Shown here: positions 1 to 9,178 of the stretch, piece by piece
How the letters are laid out: every line of letters begins with the position of its first letter
Position numbering within the stretch: the first letter of the stretch is position 1
Assembly: GCF_000204055.1 (NCBI RefSeq)
Contig: NW_006768795.1
Location: 596,951 to 660,950, forward strand
DNA length: 64,000 bases
Direction: 5' to 3'
Source of the DNA: Melampsora larici-populina 98AG31
Taxonomy: Eukaryota > Basidiomycota > Pucciniomycetes > Pucciniales > Melampsoraceae
Made by a program: the position numbers and the translations under genes
The notes under the pieces: generated by a model
What the model was told of the DNA's origin: nothing
What the model saw: only the letters and a program-made list of their open reading frames with translations
The model's database searches: none

Positions 1-475
1 CAATGTTGTGACAAAAAAAATTTAAGACACTTGAGCGCGGTTGACTCGCCGATCTGGATATACTTGTCTTGGCCATCGGCAGAAGTACCAGTAGCCATCT
101 GACGCATAGCTGCCATGACCTTTTGATGAGGAGACAGACTGAGACGTTTGGCGGCATTGTATTGCTGTATCCAGTAATTATTGTGGTTTTGAAGATCTAT
201 CGGAAGCCTTTCAACAATTACTCAATCAACTCATTACCTGTTTTGGAACTGATAATCTGTGTAGGAATGATTTGGAGAGAAACACTGGCGGTAAATGATC
301 TTGGGGGCAAGTTGACAATGTCGATTGATTTCTTGACATGGTTTTTTATCTTCAGAAGTATCTTGACTAGTACAGCACCATTGAGCAACTGTTTGGACTG
401 CAGCCACATCAATGTCATTGTCATCAAAAAGGTTGTCAAGAAAAGCAATGAGGTCGTTGGGTTCCATTGATGGTG
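1..475 (-). pseudogene. PIF/Harbinger-type transposase fragment, broken, runs off left edge
   Basis: Read on the minus strand, about 475 down to 180 gives an acidic N-terminal stretch (MEPNDLIAFLDNLFDDND) and then a YTDYQFQNR segment. The frame then breaks with stops, and from about 180 to 1 it resumes as SLSPHQKVMAAMRQMATG followed by DKYIQIGESTALKCLKFF. The second block matches the conserved start of PIF/Harbinger transposases (the 'plant transposon protein' family), where a Q-K-hydrophobic-A-hydrophobic-R block precedes a tyrosine/GESTA block. These proteins cut and paste DNA with a DDE nuclease, but the catalytic part would lie left of the window. Stops and at least one frameshift between the two blocks indicate a decayed copy. 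The family assignment rests on motif recall and is moderately secure; the start is uncertain. Confidence 0.6.
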
Positions 476-1930
476 AGATGAAATGTTGAATGTAGATAGT
501 TGTATTTGGATGGTCTGGGTGGATGGGTTTTGAGATTGAAAGTTGATGATTCAGTATAAGCATTTCAATATCACTCGATCGAGTGTGGGAGCCCAAATGT
601 AGGTGCTCCGCTGTGCACAGTCTCTTTTTTTGACCCCCTACATCTGAGATTCACTCTTGGGGGTCTGTCTGCGAGCTCACACAATTGGGGGACCACTGTG
701 GATGCTCTAACTAGCGCTGTGACCCGGCCCCGGCTCCGGCCGGCCGAGTCTGCCTGATGTGTTTCTGGAGGCACACAGTATGTGCCCTGACACACATGAT
801 TAAGGTAATGGGAGCCCTGCGGGTACCTTGGGCGGGGCCGGGCCGCTCGAGGCCCGCTGTATTTTTGCCGTATTGACAGCATCTTTCTTTCTAAATTTCC
901 TCCTGTTGCTCTTTTTGATTTTGACGTGGGCTCATATAGCTTCTGCAAAGCATCACACACACATAAACTTGCAATCAAAATCAAAATAATCACTGTATTG
1001 CCCGGTTTGAGCACCTATAATGAGGTCAGGGCGCACCCTGGTTGGCCCTGAGCACTTTCTGGAGGCCCTCGGGTCTACTCAAGGTCAGGCGAAGCCCCGG
1101 AGCCCGTCCTGACGTTCAGGGCCGGGCCATAGCCCAGGCTGTAACAAAGTCTCTCGAGCTGTACGGGCCAGCTGTCGCCCCCCAATTCTCCGGTTTACTC
1201 GGTCCATCGGGACTTGTTTCAAATGCTCGAGCCTCTGAAGCCAAATCACAAGGCGATGATAACTTGTTTACATTTCCTCAATTTCCAGTATATTTCCTCC
1301 TCCTTGTTCGTTTTCGCAACAATGGTATTACGCGACGTCGAGAGAATGTCTATATTCAAGCGGACTGAGATACATGCGCATCTATCTTGTGTACGTTCCT
1401 TCCCTCTGTGATGCGAGAACAAACAAGAGCTCTATAATGGGCATTCACGGTGAGTATAATGAGCTGATTGTTACATCATTCCCCTGATGTCTCACTTGTT
1501 TCGTCCATCAACCTACGCCGAGACCCAGAAATGGTGTGCTGGTCATAGGGAGCATTTGAATCTCTGTCAATGAAGGCAGTTTTACGCTGAGCAGTTCGAG
1601 TGAGACACTGCAAAAATGGAGAATGGCCAACCTGTCGCATGAAACCACGTTATGAGAAGAAATCATCATAAAAGGGTCAGTGATCTTCTGCTATTTGCAT
1701 TCCACACCAATTTTGTAGCGCTTTACCTCATCTCTCATTTCTTCATCAGTCGTTAGTTTTTAATCTCTCAAAGGTATGTGGAAGACAGTGCCTAACATTT
1801 TTTGTGCCCAAATAGAAACACATCATAACTCTTCTTCATATTCATGAGAGGCCCCAAGCTCACTGGCGGGTTTTTATTTTTTTCTTTGAATTTTTGGAAG
1901 AATTCTTCCAGTTCACATAAGAAAGATAAA
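476..1930. other. Intergenic region with a GC-rich patch
   Basis: No convincing gene is seen. About 700-1180 is much richer in GC than its surroundings and repeats the word GGGCCGGGCC (near 835 and 1120) next to GCCC/GGCC-rich arms, which suggests a transposon terminus or MITE remnant. The open frames here lack domain-like composition. The stretch 1400-1930 is AT-rich and probably holds the promoter of the cutinase gene downstream. Confidence 0.4.
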
Positions 1931-2892
1931 ATGAACTCTATGAACGTTGCAATCATCCTAGCTACGTGCTTTAGCTTCTTAGAAGTTTTAATTGCCAAAC
2001 CATTAGTTGCCGGTGGATCCGCATGCAACACTTACACGATCATCAGGTAAGGCTTGTGCTGTCTATTCTGTATCTTCTTCTTCCTACATCGTTTCCAGTT
2101 TCTCGGTTTCTTCCTTGAATATTTTGGGTTTTTGATTCACAATTGCTTTGCTTTTGACTTTTCGTTGTCTTCAAAGTGCGAGAGGTACGGGTGAGACGCA
2201 AGCCCGTCCCATAGGTAATCGTGGTTTTATCAACGGAGTTCTGGCTGCTGTACCTGGTGGTGCAAACCACGAGGTCGTGTATCCGGCATCAGCAGACTTC
2301 ACGGGAGGACCAATCCAAGGAGCCGCAGAAGCAAATTCATTCTTGACACAACAAAAAAGCCAATGTCCAGAACAAACTTACGTTTTGATTGGATATTCTC
2401 AAGGTGTAAGTGGACTTCGAATTGTCTTTTTCATCACGCGTTCTTGAAGTTGAAGTCATCACTTACTTTTAAATTCAATTGCTGGTGATAGGCCATGGTG
2501 GTAACTCAGACAATGAGAAGCCTGTCAATTTCTCCCGACTCAGTTGTCGCGATTGTGATGTACGGAAATCCCTTTTTCACATCTGGAGCGCCTCAAAATA
2601 TGTGTGCAGCCGTCAGTCCTACCTCTTTGACATATTTCCAAAATGCCTTTGATTTTTTCATTCTGTAAAGCTTTTCATCTGATGACTTGATTTCCGTTGA
2701 CAGAAAACCGGATCGGGCATTGCTTCTGCCACTGGTATCACAATGCCAGCGCAGTTTTCCTCGATCACATTTGATTGCTGCTTAAAAGGTGACGAGGTTT
2801 GTCAAACGTTTGGCTCGATCATCCCTCACTTATCGTACCCAGGATCGAGCAGCGAGAAAGCAGCTATAGACTTTGCCGTCGCTAGGCTTTAA
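1931..2892 (+). CDS. Secreted cutinase (4 exons)
   Basis: Cutinases are secreted serine esterases that hydrolyse the plant cuticle polymer cutin. Four exons are inferred: 1931-2046, 2177-2405, 2492-2611 and 2704-2892. All junctions are GT-AG and keep one frame, giving 217 residues, close to the usual cutinase size. A hydrophobic signal peptide (MNSMNVAIILATCFSFLEVL) is followed by CNTYTIISARGTGE, the typical cutinase opening, which is formed only after splicing exon 1 to exon 2. The nucleophile elbow G-Y-S-Q-G lies at the exon 2/3 junction, the catalytic Asp in K-G-D-E-V-C and the catalytic His in IPHLSYPG, both in exon 4. Paired cysteines are present. The third donor is GTCAGT, somewhat weak. 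Family and start are secure; exact splice sites need a transcript. Confidence 0.93.
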
Positions 2893-5047
2893 GCTGCACA
2901 CAACAAAGGTTCGCAGAGTAATTTCTCTGCTTCTGGGAACCGTTCCACGATGCTGAATCGTTCTCCATGTCAATCTCATCTTAGTCACGTTGCATTCCCA
3001 TTCAATAGACGACTATCCCTTACGAAGACCCTGAGTTTTTTCTTCTGAGAAGAATCATCACTAAGAGTTGACTCCATGCGATTCGGTTGCTTATGTGCTG
3101 GTCACATACAGAGTATAGTCTTGCAGTTGAGGCAATCTTTTAAATTTTATCGCAAACGATTCCCTACTATTCATCATCTTTTATCACTTTCTTTCTATCA
3201 CTTTCTTTTGTACAAATAACCCTCACTCCACCTGGCTCAAATATGCCCCCGAATTAGTAACTGATCACATCAATCAACCGCAAGGACTCTGGTAGTCATT
3301 TTCAATTTCCGCTACAGTCGTACCTACATGTATTTATCTCTACATCTCAAAGTGCAATGAGACACTTCAAAAGGGTTGTAGTCATGCTGAAGCAGGATTC
3401 TGGCTGATGTCTGAAGGAATCACTACAGGTCACCATGACTAAGCGTGGAAAACCAAAGAGCTAATAGTATGTCTTTGGAACAAACCTAACAATTACCATT
3501 GGTTAGTCAAGAAGGTCTATATACAGGACACATGGATGGTGATTCTTTTGCAAACTGGGTATCTACATGAATTTTGCCAAATATGATGTAAAATTGAAAT
3601 AAATAATGATATTGTTGCATTAACATAAAACTCATGATAAACCACTTGTGTGATGAGCACCGGAAGCTTTGAATCTCCGTCCTATCCACTATGGCTTTCC
3701 TCAATTGAGTTTAGACTTGATATTTTCCACACTGTTGTCAACTCTTTCAACCTCTGCTCATCTCTCTCTGGTACATATCTCTTCCTCTGATCTTACATCA
3801 GCAATTGGTCATTGTTGCAGGTTTTCCATTTTCAGCCCCTTCAGGCCGTGTGATATTATCTACCTATTAAGATATACTGTTTTCTTAAACTTATCTAGGA
3901 GTGACCGGCTTGGGTCGGCATGGCACTTAGATAGGTTTACTGTTTTGTATACCTCTCCCTACTGAATCTGAATTGATATGGGTAGGATAAAGTGTAGTGC
4001 TGGTCTAATTTCTCAACTGACTTCAAGAATCATGTCTCTGTTGCACACACAAGAGTTGTTGAACAAGATCCTTCTTTGAATCTCTCATGGGATATTTTGG
4101 CCTTGGGACCACTTAAGCATTGGATGCCCAATTTTCACTCAAAAATGCAAAAAAAACTATCAATCAAAGGCCCTAGGAAAGAGCCCCTGCAGCTTTGAAG
4201 ATAGAGCTGCCCACTCCACATGAAGCTTGTGTTGAATACTTATCCCAAGTTTTCACAGAACTCTTACTTGATCTTATGTACTTTCTTGTGTTGGATTAGT
4301 CCTGGGTGCCTCTTGTGTACTATGTCCTGCATGTCAACTCAGTTAGATAAGTGCTCACATACATCCCTTGTTTAATTACTACAGACTACATGAAAATTGG
4401 AGTTTGGGGTACTTAGCAGTATCAGTTTGTGTGTTTAGAGACTAGTAGCCAAGTCAAGTGGTTACCGTGGGAATGAGGTTTGAGTTCCCTTTTAAAGCTT
4501 ATGAGAAACTGAAGTCTACATGCTAGGAACAGACTGTCCATGAAGACAATACCAAAACATGACCCTTCCCTCTCTCTTGCAAGACCTCGAGAGAGAGACA
4601 ATACCTCCATTTGTCCTTGAAATGACAAAAGGGCAGTGGGGATCTGCGGAGAATATTTAGTGCATTGATATTCGTCCATATTGGCTCAAGTATGGAACTC
4701 AAAGGCCATGAATCTTGGTGTTTGGAAATGCATTATAGTCATTGGATCAGGACATCAGGGCTTCATGAGGTGAATTCTGGACATTAAAGCCTTCTGTCCT
4801 GCATCGCGCTCAGAAGAGGACCTCAACAGTTTGGCTCCTATCAAGTGATATTCTCCAGTCAGCCATGTGGCTCCAGTGTTTTCCCAGCGGAAAGAATTGC
4901 ACAAAAACCCGCCCCAGATATAAATAAGAGAATAAACAGTTGAATAACAATACTTGGGAAAGGCAAAGTATGGGGATCTGAACAGAAAGTGAAGATTGAA
5001 ACCAAAATCTGGATCATTCAATAAATATGAGTTCGGTCCGATATTTC
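2893..5047. other. Intergenic region, no gene recognised
   Basis: About 2.1 kb between the convergent cutinase and secreted-protein genes. Several open frames of 65-140 codons exist but have no domain-like composition, and the one at 4755-5174 on the minus strand is mainly a shadow of the last exon of the next gene. I see no tandem repeat or transposon end that I can support. Confidence 0.4.
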
Positions 5048-6087
5048 TACATACCAACCGGCTTGGGGTTGGCGTTTGTAGCAGGTTCCGGTGGAGGAAG
5101 CTCACTATCATCGAATCTCTGGAGCGTGATGTAGAGCTGAGGAAAAAAGTATCAGCGAAGATTCTTGACGACATTGATCATTTGATGGATCACTTACGCC
5201 GTTAAAGTCTCTGTTGAGGTACTTTTCGAAGAACATAGCTCCACCAATATTCCATGCCTTGCCGGTCAGACAAGCGTTGAACAAGCTTTGGGCAGCCTTG
5301 CCAAGCATAGCCCAGTTGTACTATCATGAGAAATGAGGAGTAAGCATCTCAAGTAAACACAAGTTCAAAATATGATAGTTACCTGAATCTGAGGGGCTCT
5401 CTGGTCAAGATTCTGACTGAAGATGTCAAATGATTGCTTGTTAGAGAAGAAATCCCTGAATGCACCTAGATGAATATTCACTCACAGTACGACGGCACAA
5501 GTCCTGTAACTGACATAGACCACGGTGCCTGGTAAACAAATTGATTGGCCTCATCAGATGTACCCAGGTAGGTTCGCGAGGAGGAACAGGAGAAACTTAC
5601 TGGGGAAAGCAGCCAGACTACCTGTCGAGTTGTACAGCTGAGCATGAATGACAACCTTGCAGTCCTCGCCGTCTGGCTCCTGGAATCCACCTGGGGTTTG
5701 AGGATGTCAGCTAACTTCACGAGATGCATTACAGAAGTTGAAATACCAACCAGTGTAGCACATCCATCGAGAGGGGTCAGCAGGCGTGAGATCGACAGTG
5801 AGATTAGCAGCGCTCAGAGAGTCGTCGCGCTTCATCAAGTGCTGTTGCTTTTTGACGGTTGTGATTGTAAGAAGTCCGTGTTGAAAGCGACTGACGATCG
5901 ACTCTGCCTGAGGAGTCACAGCAGCAACCGTATGGTGGGCAGCTGGACCTGCGAGAATCGACAAGGAGCAAGACTTAATTCCAGGCTCGCCGTGAACGTA
6001 GGCATTTGCGAACGACTTACCAGCTAAGACGTGGTCAGCGCCGAACGCAAAAAATACAGCCAAAAAGATTGAATTGAGAAGTAACAT
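5048..6087 (-). CDS. Predicted secreted protein, unknown function (about 6-7 exons)
   Basis: The ATG at 6087 begins a clear signal peptide (MLLLNSIFLAVFFAFGADHV). Exon 1 ends at 6021. A 72-nt segment with GT-AG ends (6020-5949) is probably an intron, but it keeps frame if retained. Exon 2 (5948-5751) encodes an Ala/Gln/Thr-rich stretch ending in WMCYTG. Exon 3 (5690-5601) gives GFQEPDGEDCKVVIHAQLYN. Later exons give a QSFDIFSQNLDQRAPQIQ block, a block with NWAMLGKAAQSLFNACLTG, and a short Pro-rich C-terminus (5048-5137) ending KPVGM-stop. The junctions between about 5540 and 5470 could not be resolved, because the obvious donor and acceptor would leave an intron of only about 20-50 nt. I do not recognise the family. 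A signal peptide with no later membrane segment suggests secretion. It may be lineage-specific. Confidence 0.65.
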
Positions 6088-6669
6088 CTTTGTCAAGGAA
6101 TTGGCCAAGCTATGAAGTGGAATGTAAATGAAAGTAGGTTGATTCACGACAGTGAAAGTTAGAAAGTTAATGATGGTGTTGCTTGAAAGTAGCTGAAAGA
6201 ATGTGACTTGTAAGTGCGGGTGTAGTTCCTCAAGGCTCCAGGAGTCGTACAAGGGGAAAACGGATTTTATACCAGAACCAGGTGGACTGACTCACCAGTA
6301 TTCACCAGTACTCACATCAAACTACATATTTGTGTCTTGAGATTGACAGGACGCCGTATGCGCCACCATCTCAGCCAACAAAAAGCCCCCATTTGAGACG
6401 AGACGGTCCTGCCCGAAAAAATCATATCGCTGACAGCATGCAAATCACGGAACTGGTGCGGAACTGAACATAGAATGCTTGGGGCTGCACTGACCAGCGG
6501 ACGTCGTCGACATCTGTTTTGGGCTTTCATCGGTCCCCACGCTGAAGAAGATGGTGGAAATAGAGTCACGTGTTTATGCAGTAAAGCTTGGCAAGAATTT
6601 CACGCCGAATCGCTTGAATTTTGCGGGCAAACCTCGGTCAAGCTTTCTAAAATCGACTCTATAAGATGA
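6088..6669. other. Upstream region of the secreted-protein gene
   Basis: This should hold the promoter and 5' leader of the minus-strand gene ending at 5048. The open frame upstream of the chosen ATG continues to 6252 but does not look coding. Nothing else is supported. Confidence 0.35.
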
Positions 6670-6896
6670 ACTATGGAATACGTGTAGACTCATACCGACA
6701 TATAAACATGACATGGATTCCACATGTAATTTTTTCATGTCATGTTTGGTCAAAATTCATCTCCGAGCCAAAAACCGTCCGACATGACTCATACCGACAC
6801 ACATCGACATGGATTTTTGATTCAAAAAAACCGTGTCGTAACATGAGTCATCTCGTACAACATACCATCCGGGAAGTGCCATACTGACACAACATG
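6670..6896 (+). repeat. Left inverted arm of the large TIR element
   Basis: Matches the reverse complement of 14882-15116. Shared landmarks include AGACTCATACCGACATATAA at the outer side and the motif AAAAACCGT followed by CGACATGACTCATACCGACA inside. Confidence 0.7.
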
Positions 6897-7541
6897 ACAC
6901 CAAATGTAAATGTCTCTATAATCAATCCAATTTTTTGAGTACATATTTCCTTTTCATCTTTCATAACACAACAGAATCAAACAAAGCAACAAAATGAATT
7001 CACAACCACAAATTGAATTATATTCAATTTAGTAAAGTAGGATTGATGACCAAAGATCAATAAGAAATGATAAAAGCTGTTAAAGAAAGATCAATTCTAT
7101 AGCCTATCATGTTTCTTGCAGTTCTCTTGATCAATCACTTGTGAGAGCTGATAACTCACAGAATTGCTCATTTTGATACAACAAAAGTAGTCAAATCCAT
7201 TTCACCTTTTGACTTGTTGAAAAACTTGCTTCCTCTGGCTATGTAAACAATCATCAACTTTAAAATCTCAATGTTTTTATTCAATTCCTTTGAAATTTTC
7301 TGAGTAAAACAAAGAAAACAAATCAAATCAAACTGAATACATAGACCAAGAAGTAGAAAAACAGCTACAAGGCCATCTTCAATTGAAGGAAATTTGCTTG
7401 AATTGCAATATAATACATGCTAAGATAAAATTGAATATATATCATGATCATTTGAATTATATACCAAATCAAATCTTTTGTTGATTTTTGTACAAGTAAT
7501 GAAAGAAAAATTACTAAAAAAGGAAAACGAGCCAAGCAAAT

Positions 7542-7730
7542 TGTTATGATCCTATAACATATGTAACAACGAGTGAAAGACGGGTTAGACATGTCACGGA
7601 TAGAGATTGAGTCCCTAGTTGTACACATTGCTATTGTACAAGTTTCTCTTCTCTTCATCCGACAAACTACTTTATAGACTTGTCACCAGATCCTTGACCC
7701 TCGTCCCAGACCCCAGTACTGGCCTTAACA
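7542..7730 (+). repeat. 5' LTR of element A
   Basis: 189 bp, TG...CA ends, nearly identical to 13442-13630. It should carry the promoter for the element transcript. The segment at 7657-7665 (ATCCGACAA) is complementary to the sequence just after the LTR (see the primer-binding entry). Confidence 0.95.
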
Positions 7731-7731
7731 T

Positions 7732-7741
7732 ATTGTCGGAT
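7732..7741 (+). other. Putative self-primer binding site of element A
   Basis: ATTGTCGGAT lies one base after the 5' LTR, where a primer-binding site belongs. It is the exact reverse complement of ATCCGACAAT in the 3' LTR (13557-13566) and matches 9 of 10 in the 5' LTR (7657-7666). In the fission-yeast element Tf1 and its relatives the first bases of the transcript fold back on the primer-binding site to prime reverse transcription. The same geometry is suggested here. No tRNA 3' end was recognised at this place. Confidence 0.6.
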
Positions 7742-8128
7742 CTACTTATTTCGACGAGCGCCGAGGAATCGAGAAGAAACAGAATACACCACATTACCGA
7801 TATTAGATTAGAAAACTTTGTTTGATTGAGATTGAAACCTTGTGTCTGCAGAAGAAGATTCACCACAAATACCAGCGAACTATTTCAGGACCAAGATTCA
7901 GTAGATTAGTCAGAATTAAAATTAGATAGATTAGATTTACCCAGAACAAGATCGATTGAACCAGAACCTTGCAGATTCAACTCACCAGAACCCCGCACTC
8001 CACAACCGACCACGTCTCCTTTGTACAGAACCCCCAGTGCCGACGATCCGGACAGTGACTCTGAGACTGAAACCCCCTTCGTTGACGTAGATCCATCGTT
8101 ACCTGTCACCGAGCTCACTAAAGGCAAA

Positions 8129-9178
8129 ATGGAAGATATCCAACGTCAGATCGCCGAGCTGCAGAATGCATTAGCAGGAGAACGTAACTTACAAGAGCAA
8201 GCTGAGGCGCGAAGCCGGCAGGCCGAAGAACATTTGGCGGCGATCGAAGCAGGCCATACTCGCCAACCACCTGCTGCCCAACCAGCGGCACCCATGCCAA
8301 CTCAGCCTGAAGTGGCGCATACCCCTAAGGGGCCTAAAGTCTCGACCCCAGACAAATTTGACGGTACCCGTGGTAGCCCTGCGGAGGTTTTTGCAAGCCA
8401 AGTCCAGCTTTACATGCTGGCACACCCCCACCTTTTTGCCACCGATCTTAGCAAGGTGGTATTTGCGTTGCCGTACCTGACGGGCACCGCCAGCGCATGG
8501 GCCCAGCCATTGATGCACAAACTACTTGACGATGCCAAATCTGCGACAGTGACTTTCGAGCGTTTTGTTAACAACTTTAAAGCCATGTATTTCGACACGG
8601 AAAAGAAGTCTAAGGCGGAGAAGGCAATACGGTCATTATCTCAAAAGACAACGGTCGCAGCTTACACTTATGAGTTTAACATGCACGCCACGAATACCGG
8701 TTGGGAGGTACCTACACTGATTAGCCAGTTCAAACAGGGACTGAAACGTGATATTAGAGTTGCTATGGTATTGAATCAGGAGGAGTTTACTTCAGTAGAA
8801 CAAATTTCAAACTTAGCCATCAGATTAGATAACAAGCTTCACGGAGTAGCTGACACAACCATGCACACGGCCACTCCCGCACGTGACCCGAATGCTATGG
8901 ACATTTCGTCCTCTTACACCCGACTCTCTCCTGACAAACGTGCTCGACGTCTACGAACCGGATCATGCTTTCATTGTGCAAAACAAGGCCACATTGCTAG
9001 TGACTGCCCGACCAAAAGCGGTGAGAGGAAAGGGAAAGGAAGGGTGGATTATCGTGCTAGAGTTGCCGAGCTGGAAATCAAATTAGCAGCCATGAGTGGG
9101 AAGGAGAGTGTGATTGGAGATCAAATGGAGGGTGGCAGTCGTAGTGATATTTCAAAAAATGGAGGCGCTCAAGCCTGA
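8129..9178 (+). CDS. Element A gag (capsid and zinc-knuckle nucleocapsid)
   Basis: Gag forms the particle in which the element RNA is reverse transcribed. The first ATG is at 8129 (MEDIQRQIAELQNAL), giving 349 residues. The frame is open upstream to about 8000, but only with non-ATG codons. The N-terminus is a predicted coiled coil rich in Gln and Glu, then a Pro-rich linker, then a retrotransposon capsid domain (around FDGTRGSPAEVFASQVQLY and FERFVNNFKAMYF). A CCHC zinc knuckle, CFHCAKQGHIASDC, lies near the C-terminus. The stop is at 9176-9178, and the pol frame overlaps the last 30 nt. The family is secure. Confidence 0.92.
   Translation: MEDIQRQIAELQNALAGERNLQEQAEARSRQAEEHLAAIEAGHTRQPPAAQPAAPMPTQPEVAHTPKGPKVSTPDKFDGTRGSPAEVFASQVQLYMLAHPHLFATDLSKVVFALPYLTGTASAWAQPLMHKLLDDAKSATVTFERFVNNFKAMYFDTEKKSKAEKAIRSLSQKTTVAAYTYEFNMHATNTGWEVPTLISQFKQGLKRDIRVAMVLNQEEFTSVEQISNLAIRLDNKLHGVADTTMHTATPARDPNAMDISSSYTRLSPDKRARRLRTGSCFHCAKQGHIASDCPTKSGERKGKGRVDYRARVAELEIKLAAMSGKESVIGDQMEGGSRSDISKNGGAQA
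9154..9160 (+). promoter_or_regulatory. Candidate -1 ribosomal frameshift site, A AAA AAT
   Basis: In the gag frame the codons read TCA AAA AAT, so the heptamer A AAA AAT fits the X XXY YYZ slippery pattern. It lies inside the 31-nt window (9148-9178) where the pol frame is open and gag has not yet stopped. Slippage by -1 here would join gag directly to pol. No downstream pseudoknot was assessed. Confidence 0.5.

Noticed and set aside
700..1180. Ribosomal DNA, suggested by high GC.
   Set aside because: No recognisable rRNA core sequence is present.
7365..7658. Minus-strand open frame reading MKRRETCTIAMC, similar to one at 13376-13558.
   Set aside because: Both are antisense readings of the two LTRs of element A.
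8021..8128. Start of element A gag about 100 nt upstream of the chosen ATG.
   Set aside because: The frame is open there but only with a TTG; the first ATG is 8129.
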